This document shows positions 25,781 through 38,352 of a DNA stretch of 64,000 bases, piece after piece. Source of the stretch: Tetragonia tetragonoides (taxonomy: Eukaryota; Streptophyta; Magnoliopsida; Caryophyllales; Aizoaceae); the NCBI GenBank assembly GCA_038025085.1, contig CM076144.1:868001-932000 (forward strand), written 5' to 3'. Below the pieces are notes generated by a model that was given only the letters and a program-made list of their open reading frames with translations, ran no database searches and was not told the origin of the DNA. Each line of letters begins with the position of its first letter. Position 1 is the first letter of the stretch. The position numbers were made by a program, and so were the translations under genes.

Positions 25781-28003
25781 TCCTTATGCTTAATCTGCTC
25801 TCCTTACTCCTCTCTCCGTTCTTTTTGGGGATTTATGAAACTTATAGTGAAGATTGGATGAAAGTCGTGTACATTGTGTGGTGTCAATGCAATACAAAAT
25901 CTGGCAACTGTTTATTTTGAGTCTTAAAACTTTGCTTTTTGGTGTTTATTGCTGTTTTCTATTGCTTGATGATGAACATTGCCTAGGAATAGAATATGCA
26001 CAATGAACTTTGCCAGGGACACCTGCTTGCCATTGCTTAATTTTAGCCTCTCATGGTACCTCTGACCTCCACAGGCTCCGTTAGTGGTGGGATCCTTAAG
26101 TGGTTCGTTTGATAGTTGAAGTGAACGTATGTTTTAGTTACATAATCTTAAGCATCTTGGTCAGTTTGCACAACCTAAAATACTCACAATGTTTGGGGTT
26201 GTTTGATAAATGTAGGGCCTAATCAGGGAACTAGATTTTGATTGTTAGCAATAGAATCCCAAAGTCAAATACGGATGGAATATACTCTTGTTATGGCCTT
26301 TTATAGTTTGGATGACTTGGTTTGAATCAAAGAGAGGGTTTCTTTCAGTGCACTACAGCATGTGAACTGGAACTGTGCACCTTACTTAGCAACATAAGCT
26401 TCTTTTTTCTCATTTTCTTTTTTCCCTTTCCTTTATGGGTAAAGAAACTATTTATCACTACCCCACGAATGGAATCACTAGAGTTGAGAATCAGATTCTT
26501 ATTCGTGTATTATGTGATAGCTAAAAAGAAGTGTATGGTTTTTAACATATATATATGGGAACCTATCATTCTCAGAAATATTGAGGCATCTATATGACTA
26601 TATCATGCACCTGTTTCTATATTGGGTTTCACCTGTTGTGCTTAAACCCATTCAACGTTATTAAATCAAGCAAGTTGAAGCCATTGAAAGAACTCTGGTC
26701 ATCCCAGGCTCAAAATGTCCTGACGAGAAACAAACTCTCTACTAAAAGGATCTGTTCTAGTGAGGAAGATGTATGTTGGAAGGTTGGATGGGTCATAACT
26801 CGTAAGTGAAGCACTTGATGCCACAGATTGGCAAATTGCATTTGATATCTTAATGTGTCTTCACAAGAATACCATGTATGTTTGACTTAAAAGGATTAAC
26901 TGTAACGGACTAGTATTATTGGTTTTGAATCTTGCTGGGGAAAGGCTTGGTTTCGCTAGAGAGATAAGCATATACATATCACGTATGAGTGGTTGTGCGT
27001 CACAGTGTATTTTTATGTGTTACAATACTTATGTATGTACCAATGTACGTATATATGGCTTGGCGGATATAAATGTATATTTGTGTTGTGGTTTGTAGAG
27101 CTTGAACCAGGTTTTAATTGGTATAGCGATAATTTGCAGCGTTCAAATGAAATGATCCCTTTATCAATACTGACTTAGATCAAGATTGTTTAAGCTCAAA
27201 ACCTCAGTCTAAGGAACCTTGTTGCTTCAAACAATGTAGTTTCTCATAATCAGTTCCGTGGATGCAAAAACAACTGCTAAATAGATGAGCTTGGGGTTGG
27301 CTATGGGTTTTGGGTACCTATGCTTTGTTTTGACTTGAAAGGCTTCTCTTTTTCTTTTCTTTTTTTGGCTAATATCATATTACTGAATATGGAACATTTG
27401 CAGAATTGACTGCATCTCATGCCATTGGCTCTGAGTTTACTTGGTTTCTGTAGGGGCTGAAGAAAAAAGATGGTAAATAATTGTCATATTGAATTAGCCT
27501 GAAAGTGATGTTTTCTTAGTCTAATACAGCTACAGGAAACATATGGTTATATATGTTGATTAAGCAGAAATATAACTGAGCATTCCCAGGTAAAATCTTG
27601 TGTCTTCTCCAACTTCTTGAAATCTATGCCATGAAAAAACCATTCTGGAGGTATTTGTGTCTTTACCTTGGCCAGAATTTCAAAAACTAGATTTCTGAGT
27701 CATATGACTTTGGTTAAAGCACTTAAGTGCTCTGTAAAGGTATCATATTGTCGGTTTATGGACTCTACATCCAATATCAAGTCATATGGATCACATAAAT
27801 AGTTGGTATATATAGATATATATGTGCTTATGAATAAGAAATCGGAACGGAAAAATTTATTTTTGCTTCATGCAAATGCTCGCTACATTGTGTACTGAGG
27901 AAAAAATGAATACAGAGTTTTTTCTCAAAGATCAATCATTCTGTGCGCTTTCCCTTTCGGTTTTTGAGTCGTGTCTGCATACGATTTTGAATGAGATGGT
28001 TTA
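25781..28003. other. Intergenic region, no gene seen
   Basis: It holds the 3' flanks of the convergent UNC93-like gene and the acidic-protein gene. The open stretches here are short, lack family motifs and have AT-driven codon use. I see no structured repeat. Confidence 0.5.
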
Positions 28004-28673
28004 TTACATTGTAACGAGAGCTGCATCGCTTTTATCTTCTGAGTTTTGAGCCTCAGTTGGCTTGGCTTCTTCCTTTACTGCTTCAGTAGCTTTCTCTGGC
28101 TCAGGGGCCTTTTCTGGCTCTGATGCAACAACTTCAGATGGAGCAGCCTCAGCCTCATCCTTGACCTCAGCCTCAGCCTCAGCCTCGACCTTCTCCTCAG
28201 TCTTAGTTTCAGCTGCGTCTACAGACTCTTCTGCAGGCTTTGATTCTGAGGATTTTTCTGCCTCATCTGTGGATTCAGAAAGATTTACCAAGGGCTCTTC
28301 TGTCTTTGTCTCTTCACCTCCATTGGTTTCCTGCAAAAAAAAAAATGATAAAACTTCAGAAAACTGCAGTCTCTAACTTTCACATTCTTCTTGTGATCAG
28401 GTGAAGGCACTGAAGGATCAAGGTATCAAAGACCTCTGATCTGCTAGAACAGCCACAGGATAACATATATGTTTAAGCTCTTGGGTGATGGCAAAATGGT
28501 ATTGTACTCTCAAATACTGGAATATCTAGTTACCAGGATAACAATCATCTTGAGATATTGCATTTTCATACCTGTGCAACGGTTTCAGATTCGGTCTTCT
28601 CAACAGCAGGAGCCTCAACTGGGGCAGGCTCGGTGACTTCCAAATCCTTAGGTCTGCTAGCACAGCCGCCCAT
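28004..28673 (-). CDS. Small acidic, probably N-myristoylated protein (142 aa)
   Basis: Two exons, 28673-28572 and 28330-28004, join with a GT-AG intron to give 142 residues. The N-terminus MGGCASRP has Gly2 for N-myristoylation and Cys4 as a likely palmitoylation site, so the protein probably sits on the plasma membrane or endomembranes. The rest is highly charged and disordered, dominated by Glu, Ala, Lys, Ser, Pro and Val with repeats such as EAEAEAEVKDEAEAAP and EPEKAPEPEKATEA. No enzymatic domain is present. It resembles the many plant acidic membrane-linked proteins with an MGGC start, but I cannot assign a function. The ATG choice rests on the MGGC motif and a good TATTTA-rich upstream region. 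Confidence 0.8.
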
Positions 28674-30300
28674 GATCGTCTAAGATTGTAGATTGGACGA
28701 GAGGGCGAGTTTTTGGAGGTGGAAGGCAGAGGAGTAGAAGCTTTCCTTGATTGTTTATTTTAGCTCTTGCTCTTTTATTTGATTATTGAGGCTGCCATGA
28801 AAGAGGAAAAAGGTATGTGTCTTATAGGGTGAAGAGGAGGTCTAAACTTAGGAGGAATGTCCAAAAAAAGGCAAAAGCTCCTCTTCCTATTTCCTAGGAT
28901 TTTGCAAAACAAATAAGAGGCTGATTTGTGTATGACCTTTTCATATGGTCAACAAATTTCTGCTTGGGAGCATTTTCCGGGACAGATATGATGTTCACAT
29001 AGCTAGCTGTTGAGTTGGTTAATGACCGTTTATCTTAAAATTTCGTTGGTGGTTCTCTGTACTGTAACCATTTTTCTAAATCTGACATCAATTTGGTGAA
29101 ACGAAAAACAGCTAGTAGCTGTCTAGTGAGACGACACTTCTTTTGGAGGACTTCACATAGTGCTTTCTCCGCACTAATCAAGTGAAACATCGACGTCAAG
29201 AATGTCTAATAAGATTCACATGCCACAACATTTTTGCCCCTCCATGAAAGAGCAAATGGCCGATATGAACTTGAATATTTCATGTATAATACTCCAATAA
29301 CAAGCAACGTAAATAAATAAATTAATAAGGCATATACATGGTGACTCGAATTTCAAATCCTATGCAATTAGAGTAACTTAGTTTTAAAGGTTTAAAAAGT
29401 GATAATCATCTAATTTTATAAATTATAACTAGGTGATGATACTCCTACTTTTAAATTCTAACTAATGGAGCATTTCTTGATTCATTAAAATATGAAATTG
29501 ACTTTTTTTGCAAAACCGTCACATATTCCAACTTTTTTATTAGGATATGTTGCCCTAAACACCAAAACAAGTCATAATATAAGACAATTGGGTTACTTAT
29601 TAGGTGTGCTAAACTCTTAATTTTGCCTTTTAAAAAGAAAAGAAAAGAAAATGAGTTGGAAAGAGATGTGTAGGAGATTGTAGTGTATCTTTTTCTATCA
29701 AAGAAACGAAGGTGAACTTATGGGTTATACATTATAATGTTGTATTAATTAGCCGATTGCAAACTTTATCGAGAGATATTATCACACAATTATACGAATA
29801 TATTTCACATTCAATTCTATAGTCTAAATTCTTATAAGGCTAGGAGAACAAATAAAAACATTTTATGCGAAACAAAAGAAAATATTAATCGAGTTTATTT
29901 GGACAATCAAGTACAATATTTATTAGTCCTTTCTGGATATATATCTAATAAAATTGGAACGATACATAGAGGAAAGATTCTAAAGAATTCCAAAAGTCCA
30001 AACCAAAGGACAGAATCATCAACCAGGGAAAGACAAAGACTTAGTCAGAAATAATGCCTTAACAAAAAAAAGTTGCATTCAAACCAGGCAAGAACAGCTG
30101 GTAAAGCAAAAACAAAAGGGAGAGAGAAAACCAGTTAACAACCCACCCACCTACCAATAACCCACAAAATTCTCTCTCCTAATTCTCTCAATTTTTCCCA
30201 ATTTTCTCTCCCATTTCAAACCCTAACCAAAATCTCTGCCCCCAAATTTCCAATTCTAGGGTTGAAGAATCCCCAAAATTCTCAACCCTAAAACCAAATA
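28674..30300. other. Divergent intergenic region upstream of acidic-protein and Kazal genes
   Basis: AT-rich sequence with no convincing gene or element. It contains the promoters of the two flanking divergent genes. CT-rich 5' UTR sequence (TTCTCTCTCC-type) lies at 30165-30215 just before the Kazal ORF. Confidence 0.45.
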
Positions 30301-30699
30301 ATGAACCCTAAAACCAATTCCACTTTCTGTCTCCTCATTTTCTCTCTCCTAATTCTCCTCTCATTCACCTCAACGGTCAAATCCGACGCTCTCCTTTCCT
30401 CTTCGATTCTCAAATTACCCAGCGACGACGAAAATGCCGCCGATTTGTGCCCATTATCGTCGGGCCCGACATCTTGCCCCGTGAAATGTTTCCGACCCGA
30501 CCCAGTTTGCGGCGAGGATGGCGTCACCTACTGGTGTGGCTGCGCTGATGCGCATTGTGCTGGGACACGTGTAGCGAAGCTAGGGTTCTGCGAGGTTGGC
30601 AATGGTGGGCCGGGCCCTTTGTCGGGCCAGGCACTGCTTTTGGTCCATATGGTTTGGTTGATTGTGTTAGGGTTCTCTGTTCTTTGTGGTCTCCTTTAA
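30301..30699 (+). CDS. Plant Kazal-type serine protease inhibitor-like, GPI-anchor candidate (132 aa)
   Basis: Single-exon secreted protein. Residues 1-29 form a signal peptide (hydrophobic CLLIFSLLILLSF core, cleavage near VKSDA). The mature part has a Kazal-like cysteine pattern at about 50-97: CPLSSGPTSCPVKC, then the hallmark PVCGEDGVTYWCGCADAHC and GFCEVG. The C-terminus is a hydrophobic stretch (LLLVHMVWLIVLGF) after a small-residue region (GNGGPGPLSGQ), as expected for a GPI attachment signal. Arabidopsis homologues are called Kazal-type inhibitor-like genes. Inhibitory activity cannot be read from the sequence. Both the start and the upstream CT-rich leader look normal. Confidence 0.88.
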   Translation: MNPKTNSTFCLLIFSLLILLSFTSTVKSDALLSSSILKLPSDDENAADLCPLSSGPTSCPVKCFRPDPVCGEDGVTYWCGCADAHCAGTRVAKLGFCEVGNGGPGPLSGQALLLVHMVWLIVLGFSVLCGLL

Positions 30700-30834
30700 T
30701 TTTGTTGCTAAATTTGGGTTTTCTTGATTTCGGAAATTGGTGTATGTAATGCAGAGAGAGAGAGAGTAATTAGGGTGATTTTGGTATCTAATTGATTCTT
30801 TCTGTATGTAATTGCACATTTGACAATTCATATT

Positions 30835-31600
30835 GGCAGTTGTTATTGCCAGGTCGGAAAATACTAATATCAGGCCAACAATTTCGTGAGTTGACCAATT
30901 TATCTTTTATGTTAATGAGGCAAAACACAGGTTCTCTCTCTACTATCTTTAATTGCCTTATTTGCAAATGAAAAACACCCATATTCTCTCCTTCATAATA
31001 TTGCCTTGTCTACACTTGCCATTTATTACAAATTGAGTATCTAAGAATTGAATCATAATGATAGCCATATTTTAATCAAAAAAGATTTCATGCTAAGTGA
31101 AATATACCAGTATTCTCACGTATTTCTACCTGACATATAATTGTTCGGCAAACTGGACAATTTAATAAAAGCAGCTAAGACAATACTCAATCATAACTAT
31201 CATCATAAAATAATAATGATGATATGATAATGTATGATCAACATCTTGTGTAATACGCACATGTTCTTTCAAGCAGCAACACTCCAACTTGATGTCATAT
31301 TTGATGTCAACTCTCTACCAGTATTAGTACCCGTCAATTAATTACAATAATCCTATCATGAGCATATATGGGAAAATAATGTATGGGAAGATTGCAGAAA
31401 AGATCTTCCAAATTATGTTGCTAAATTGTAAGATTCTAGTAGTCATAATATCTTTCCATAATTTTATTTGTATATATGGCAATTAAAGATAGTGAAGAGA
31501 GAACATGTGTTTTGCCTTATTAACATAAAAGGTAAATTGGTCAACTCACGTAATTGTTGGCCTGGCATTAGTATTTTTCGACCTGACAATAACAGCGACC
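30835..31600. mobile_element. 766-bp non-autonomous DNA transposon with ~125-bp TIRs
   Basis: The ends 30835-30960 and 31476-31600 are inverted copies (GG..G.TGTTATTG.CAGGTCG outermost, then matching for about 125 bp with roughly 90% identity by eye). The 8-bp sequence TTCATATT occurs directly outside both ends (30827-30834 and 31601-31608), a perfect target-site duplication. No transposase is encoded. Eight-bp duplications suggest hAT; the long TIRs would also fit a MULE-derived MITE. The two short ORFs over the arms are translations of the TIR, not genes. Confidence 0.85.
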
Positions 31601-31608
31601 TTCATATT

Positions 31609-32626
31609 TTATCGAGTTATTCTTTTTTTTTCTTGTTGCTTTTGTGTATATTTTGGTACATTATATTGTGATCACACCTTTCTTTATTATTATTGCATAA
31701 TTTCTGCTCATAGTTTTGCTGTAAAATGATCAGTTTTAGGATCTTTTAGCAAAATTGATGTGAAATGTGAAGATATCATATCAATGGAGCTTACATTGAT
31801 CTTTCTATGGTACCTCATTTTGTCATCTCCAACAATCTTGAATCCTCTATTATGCTGAAATTTGGTGTTTGGTGCTTTGTGCAAATTAAAGATTGGTTAG
31901 TAATATACATCCTTGTATCAAATCACTAAACAAAAGTGTTAAGACATTATTTTGTTGTAAAGATTTCTCTGTTCGATTATAGGCCACAGCTAGTACTTCT
32001 TGATGCCAAGAGAAATCCACTATACTAGTAAATGTGTTATGCATATCTATTTGTTTTCGAATACACGAGTGTTGGAAGGAGGAAAGGGGTCAAAACAGGG
32101 TTTTTGAGAAGAGAGGGTTAGGAAATGGAGGAGGATAATCTCACTGAACAACCTACATAGTTTTGAGATAATCGACGCCAAAAATCACAAAAAGCCTTAA
32201 ACCAAAAGGCTCCTTCGCCAATTGCCAATCCATTGCCATACAGTCAATTGAAAGCTTAACAGCCCCAGCTGAATTTGAGTTATGGGGAGCACCTGGTTCA
32301 TGCATGATCAATGAAACCAAAATCACCCTTGAAAAGTGGTTCTGAGCCTAAACAATGTAGACATGAAAATCAAAAGAGTAAACAATATCAGAAAGAACCT
32401 CTGGGAGCAAGTTTGCAGAGGATTTGGAAATGCCAAAACATTAGCACTAATCTCTGCTCTCCACATTCAATCCCCGCAGAATTTCAAAATTCTTACTCAG
32501 GATAAACGTAATCCCTGTTTTCTAAAGGTATGCTAAACCAACTGCACAATTGCATCCATCAAAATTTGAGTTTCAATGTTATTTTTTGATTAGTTAATAT
32601 ATCTAGCTAGCATGAGAAAGGCACCA
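31609..32626. other. Intergenic, no gene seen
   Basis: AT-rich sequence between the 766-bp element and the 3' end of the stomatin-like gene. No recognisable coding motif. The Gly/Ala-poor open stretches near 32311-32536 overlap in two frames and look like chance. Confidence 0.4.
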
Positions 32627-35600
32627 CTACTCTTTCTTCGGGCTCTGAAGTGAGAAAACTGGTTTCTCTTCTGAAAGAGAACTTGATCCATCATTGCCTG
32701 TCAATCTTGCTGAAGGAGCAGGTTGAGATGTCTCATGGAACACCTTCTTTCCTGGTTTATCAGCGACCAAGTTCTTGTACATAGTGAGGGCCTGAGCTAC
32801 CATGGCGGTAGGATCACCAACGGGAGCAGGAAGCAGCATTGTTGTAGACTGAAATAGCAACAGACGGGAACATCACTAAATAATTAAAACTGATGTCAAA
32901 CACCTAATAGAAATTGATGAGCACGGTATGAGGTATATACCTCCTTAGCCAAACTGTTAAATGCTTGCACATAGTCTTGGGCCACCTTAAGGCTTGCAGC
33001 CTGCAAATTGACCAAAAGATTGATGAAGAATTCTGCAAGCTAAACTTGCTACAGAGTATGACAAAAATACACAACTAATACCGATTGGCCCTCTCTTCCT
33101 TGAATGGATTGAGCAATAATACGTATGGCCTCTGCTTCACCTGCATCCCCAATAATCCAAATGATTCTATTAAGCAGCAGCTAAATGACCAACAAAATCA
33201 ATAAATGCAATGGCATGAACAAAGATAAAGCAGTTCACCAGTTGCTCGGTTGATCGCATCCATCTTTGCAGCTTCTGAAGTTAATATGACAGCTTGTCTC
33301 TTTCCTAGATAAGACAAATGGAACTTTCATTAAATAAACATCCTAAACCAAGAAAAACTCACATCAAAGTATTTCAGAGTTCCATAAAATAGCTCATGGG
33401 GTTTCAAAAGCAAACAAAAGAACAATTAGAATTTCTAAATTCAAACTGTGGATAACAGCTTGATTCATCAACCAAGTATTAGAAACCAAGAAACACTTGC
33501 ATGTTACAAAATTTGAAACAAAGGACAACAGGACGTATAAGCAACAGAGCAGAAAAGCCTTATTACCTTCTGCCTCAATGATTGCAGCTCTTTTCTTTCT
33601 TTCTGCTTCAGCTTGCATTTCCATACTTTCTCGTATCCCAGGAGGTGGAATAATATCCCCTAAAGGATTCCAAAATAGCACAAAAGTAAGTTATGTTGTG
33701 AACTGGAATAGTATAAAACCACCAAAAAACATCATTTGAGGTTAAAGATGATTGTCGCTTACTTATCTCATAGCGACGACAATTAAGACCCCATTGTGAA
33801 GCCGCATCGTTGATCGCTTCCTGAATGACAAGGAATTTAGTTGTAATATGATCATATAGTAACCAAATTTGCTTTCTCAAGCAATAGGGTTCATTCAACC
33901 AAAAAACAATATATTGAAATCGCTAATAAAAGACTAAGCCAAACGATTCTTTTGGAGAAACAATCATCTCAACTGTTAAGATAACTTGTAAAGAATCTTA
34001 CCACAATTTCTGCATTCAAAGTCTCTCTTTCCATAAAGGTTTTGTCAAGAGGCATTTTTCCTATAGCACTACGCATGACAGTCTGGGCTAATTGAGTCAC
34101 TGCAAATATGGCATTATCATTGCCATAAGATGCTTTCTGTGCATCGACAACCTACAAATAACATCTCACCTAATAAGAACCCAATTTTTACTGGTATGAA
34201 ATATCACCGAGAAGACCCAAAATGTACCAAAATACCTGGACGAAGAGAACACCATTAACTCGAATGCTGACATTATCGGTTGTAACGGCAGGCTGCTCAG
34301 GGATTTCAATGGTTTGTTCTTTTAGCGAGTGTATATAGGCTATTCGATCCACAACCGGTACCAACAAGTGCAACCCTGCTTCAAGAACTTTGCTGAACTT
34401 CCCAAACCGTTCAATCACAAATGCTTCTTGCTGAGGAACAAACCGAACACCCCAATTCACAGCTGACCTCCTCCTGTATCTATTGAATTTATCAAGTGGC
34501 ATGTCAAACACTCAGTTAAAGTAAATCCTAAACATATTAGCAGTGAGGAAAGCCAAAAGCCAAAGGCCCTTAAAAAATCTCAAATCCCCCCATTTCATCC
34601 CATATGACATTATCATTTGGCAATTTATCAATCATCATTCAAAATCTCAACTGAAATAAGAATTTCATTCACCTACACTAACCATTGAACATAAACTGAC
34701 AATTACAGCCTTTCAATATAGAATGCTGACTAACTACATCAACACAAATTTCACCAAATTAAGCTTCATCGCAATTTCACCAGTTACAAAAATAGCAAGC
34801 AAGTATAAATAATTTAGGATCATAACGTGTTTAGTTTTACATTTTAGCAATCAAAGAACCAAAAGCTCGACTGAATTAACTTACACAAATCATTATACAG
34901 AACACAGACAAAGAGTGTCAGTACAAGATTCACCAGCAAAGCTACATTACTCATTGCAATTTCACCAGTTGCAAAATTGAAAATACTGAACAAACAAAAC
35001 GAAATATCACCAGTTACAAATTGAAAATACTGACTAAGAAGTAAGAAAGTCAATACTAAGGAGTACATGATTCACCGATCGCAATTTCAAGCATCACACA
35101 TTGAAAATACTGAATAAACAAATACAAATTAGGATCCGAATGTGTTTAGCATTACACTTTAGCAATCAAAGAACCAAAATCTTAACTGACTTAAAGCACA
35201 GCAAATCATTATATAAAACGGTGACTAAGAGCACCAGTACAAGATTCACCGATTAAGCAACACTAGTCATCGGAATTCAGCAGTTACAAGTTGAAAACAG
35301 TAAACAAACAATAAGAAATTCGGAATGTGTTAACTATACCATTTTAGCAATCAAAAACCAAAACCTCGATTGAATTTAACTACATCAAGTCATCATTATA
35401 CAAAACATCAGTACAAAATTCACTGATTACGCATATTCTTCGCAATTTCACCACAAATTGCAAATAGTGAACATATAATAGGAATGTGTTTAGTATTACA
35501 TTTCAGAAATGAAATAACCAAAATCTCGATTGAATTTAAGCACAAAAAATAATCATATAAAACAACAACAAGAAAAACTTCAGTACAAACTTCACCGATT

Positions 35601-35904
35601 AAGCTACATTACCATTAATCACAATTTCATCATCTACAAATCAAAAACAGTTAAACAAACAAGAAGAAACAAATTCAAGATTCAGAAAATCATACCTATC
35701 ATAAGGATCAAGGTTACGGTTCGTAGAGAAGTGGCGAGAAAAAGCGGTGTAAGCAAGAGGAGCAGACTTTGAGAGAGATGAAGGTGATTGTTTGAGAATC
35801 AGAGATGGAGAGCTCGAAATGGCTCTGGTTGAAGAGAGAGATCCAATGAGATATTTCGCAGTGGTTTCTAGGCACTTAGTTCGTGCTAATCTTGCCATCG
35901 CCAT
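32627..35904 (-). CDS. Stomatin-like protein, mitochondrial (SPFH/prohibitin-domain), 386 aa
   Basis: Nine exons by GT-AG borders and homology: 35904-35696, 34479-34236, 34151-34002, 33820-33763, 33659-33567, 33304-33239, 33140-33082, 33000-32941 and 32848-32627; total 1161 nt, in frame. The first ~65 residues form an Arg/Ser-rich mitochondrial presequence ending near AFSRHFSTNRNLDP. The SPFH/band-7 domain begins at NWGVRFVPQQEAFVIERFGK and includes LEAGLHLLVPVVDRIAYIHSLKE, IPEQPAVTTDNVSI, GKMPLDKTFMERETLNAEIV and AINDAASQWGLNCRRYEIRDI. It is followed by the alpha-helical EAERKKRAAIIEAEGKRQ segment used for oligomerisation. In plants such proteins associate with respiratory supercomplexes of the inner membrane. 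All key family blocks are present and no break is seen. Confidence 0.94.
34740..35680. repeat. Degenerate tandem repeats in intron 1 of the stomatin-like gene
   Basis: A phrase containing TTTAGCAATCAAAGAACCAAA, followed by an ATCATTATA block, a CAGTACAAGATTCACC block and a GCAATTTCACCAGTTACAAA block, recurs about four times (anchors near 34845, 35160, 35343 and 35503). Spacing is uneven, about 160-315 bp, so units have gained or lost parts. The repeats fill nearly all of the 1216-bp intron. Confidence 0.8.
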
Positions 35905-36068
35905 TGTTGAAGGTTTGGAGATTTTTCAGAGATATTCTAAAACCCTAAAATAAACCACAAAGTTTTACTAGGAATTAGGCCTATTTCAAGTGCTTTATTT
36001 ATTTTTCTTTTCCCCTCCCACAAGTCACATAAAAATCGCATTTTTTGACATATCGTCGCGATATATTA

Positions 36069-36132
36069 TATCTGGACCTCCCCAGACCTCCCCAGACCCC
36101 ATCTTAAGCGAGATACTTACTGGATTATTGAT
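36069..36132 (+). mobile_element. 64-bp RTE LINE tail with 14-bp target-site duplication
   Basis: It consists only of the conserved 3' tail of the RTE family (CTGGACCTCCCCAGACC ... TACTGGATTATTG). It is flanked by perfect copies of GTCGCGATATATTA (36055-36068 and 36133-36146). This is an extreme case of 5' truncation during target-primed reverse transcription. Confidence 0.85.
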
Positions 36133-36749
36133 GTCGCGATATATTACATCATCAATTTTCGTTAAATACAAACACATAAATTTTCGGAAAAAAAAAGTAA
36201 TACATGATATACATATGTACCATAAGTACTAGAGATAGATTTTGGAAAATATATTAGTTGAATATATATATTCCATATCTATATTGGAAACTATAGATTT
36301 GATATTGTATTAATCTTATAGAAGATTCCGGTCATTGTTTTATTTTTAAAATGGATTACATTTACACCTCTACACATAGCAATTGAACTCGACACCTTTA
36401 TCACTGCATTATATGCCTCGACAGCTATTTATAGTGATTTAGCTAGTTGGTTAGATGTATAATAAGATACGAGACTATAGTCATTCTAAAGGTCAACGAG
36501 AGCGGAATTGATGATAAAGAAAATAAAAATTGAATGAAGTTATTAAAACGCCGCCACATTAAAAATACTATAAATGGGTTGTAGTAGTAACTAGTATTTC
36601 GTTAAAGGCATTTGATTGGTTACCTTTGATTCTTTGATTAGATGCTACATTCTATGATATTCTATCATTCATTCATTTTGAAGAAGTATATTGCAATTTT
36701 ATTAACCACAAAAATTAATTTGAAATCCCAATAGTAACGAGCTCTCTAT

Positions 36750-36947
36750 TTTTTTTTTGGTTCACGACCAAGAATATTCACCGTTGACTACAGTGACTAT
36801 TTTCTCGTGCTGACTTGTAAGCACCTCAAAAGGTGGGACAACTGGCCAAGGAATTTAAAGCTACTCCATTCCCAAGACGAGATTCGAACCCTCGACCTTG
36901 GTTAAGGATGGATGAGTCCCCTACCACTCAACCACACCTCCTTGATT
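36750..36947 (-). mobile_element. tRNA-derived SINE with 13-bp target-site duplication
   Basis: On the minus strand it starts with GGAGGTGTGGTTGAGTGG (A box), has B box GGGTTCGAATCTC about 45 bp on, a unique body and an A-rich 3' tail (plus strand T-run 36750-36759). The 13-bp sequence ACGAGCTCTCTAT flanks both sides (36737-36749 and 36948-36960). It is not a tRNA gene because no acceptor stem can close. Confidence 0.9.
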
Positions 36948-38352
36948 ACGAGCTCTCTATCTATTAATAACAAATAAAACAATTTAAAAGTTAACGTGTC
37001 GAATGTACAGAGGAGTGAGACATAAGATGACACACAAAGTAGAACAAAAAATCATTATTGTCCCATGAGCCGCAACCCCGCCCAAGGGGGATTGAGCAAC
37101 AACTCCTCTCCAAATATCAAGTCACCACATAAGCATATTATTAAGAGAGATTTAAAAGGTAACCTTAGTGGATATCATGTCTAGGATTGGTGCGAAATTG
37201 AAATCTTTGTAGATGTTGTGTTTTGACATTCATTTTACATTAGAGGCTTAATGGCTTATAACTGATGAGAGAAGCTATATTGATCAGAAATTCAGGAGAA
37301 GCTGCATGAACATTGTCAATTTGTCATTGTCCATGTTTGCCTGTTGGGCCATCCTATGAAGTATTTAGGAGAAATGATGTTGGGTCAGCCCATAGTTGGT
37401 CGCTAGGCTTCGGAGAGTGTAACTGTTGTTATTGGGTACAAAGTTTGGGCCGATCTATATAATTGGATGGTATAACTGAAGTACTGACGTGCAGGTGCAG
37501 CAAGCCAGCAACATGTGTTGTGTAGTGTCAAGTGTGTTCTTCAACTTTCCGAAACAAAACCTTCTCCAACTCCCTTACTCGACCTTCAAGAATAAATAGA
37601 GTAAAATTTTCATAAAAATAAAATTTAAAATTTCTTTCAGCAAAATTGCTTCTAAAAGTTGTACAAGAATTTGTACTATAAGACTATCCCACTGTGAAAC
37701 ATGGTGATTTTTGTATTAAATAAGGATGACTCGTGGATAAAAAACTAAATCATCCTTATTTTTCATAAAACTCACATCCATCTACACCATAGAACGACGG
37801 GCTTATACAAGACTTATTGCTAAAGGTCGACATGCTTTGTGTTCGTTTTTTAGAATACCAGATTATTTTATATTTTAGATTAATTGGCGGTCAAACATCA
37901 TATTGCCTTGAGCTTGAGGTGAGTAGTATAGTGACTCGGTTGACACTCCCCTCCCCGTTATTTATTCCCAACAATAATATGATTTCCAACAAAGATGAAG
38001 GATGCAAAGTGGCATTAGCAAAAAAGAATGCCGGTGCTTTCAAACCTTTTTCTAGAATGAATTTAACATGATCATAGTAATTGACAACACGCACAATTTG
38101 ATTTCCAGCTAAGCAATATTCCTTCATAACTCGTTATCAAATTATTCCCATCCTAATTGATCTGCTTTACGTTTTTCCGAAAGAAAGTTATAAAAAAAAA
38201 AATAATAATAATTATAATAATAATAATAACAACAACGTGTTATATGTCTTTGACACTTTGCTATATAAATGGATCATATATGATTTCAGCATATATGCTC
38301 AGCTTACAGTAGTCTCAGTGAATAAGTCACAAGTTTGTGTAGTGTAAGCAAG

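Larger units (their letters stand above)
35905..38352. other. Intergenic region with small retroelement insertions
   Basis: Apart from the RTE tail and the SINE listed separately, I see no gene. A further CCCCGCCCAAGGGGG phrase near 37076-37092 resembles the RTE tail hairpin but is too short to call. A TATAAAT box at 38262-38268 lies about 90 bp before the first defensin ATG. Confidence 0.4.

Noticed and set aside
30788..31671. Two similar small ORFs (QLKIV.RE.VFCLINIK)
   Set aside because: Both are translations of the inverted terminal repeats of the 766-bp element.
36880..36945. Possible tRNA gene
   Set aside because: A and B boxes are present, but the sequence cannot form a closed acceptor stem and is part of a SINE with poly-A tail and target duplications. 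The same holds at 49190-49245.
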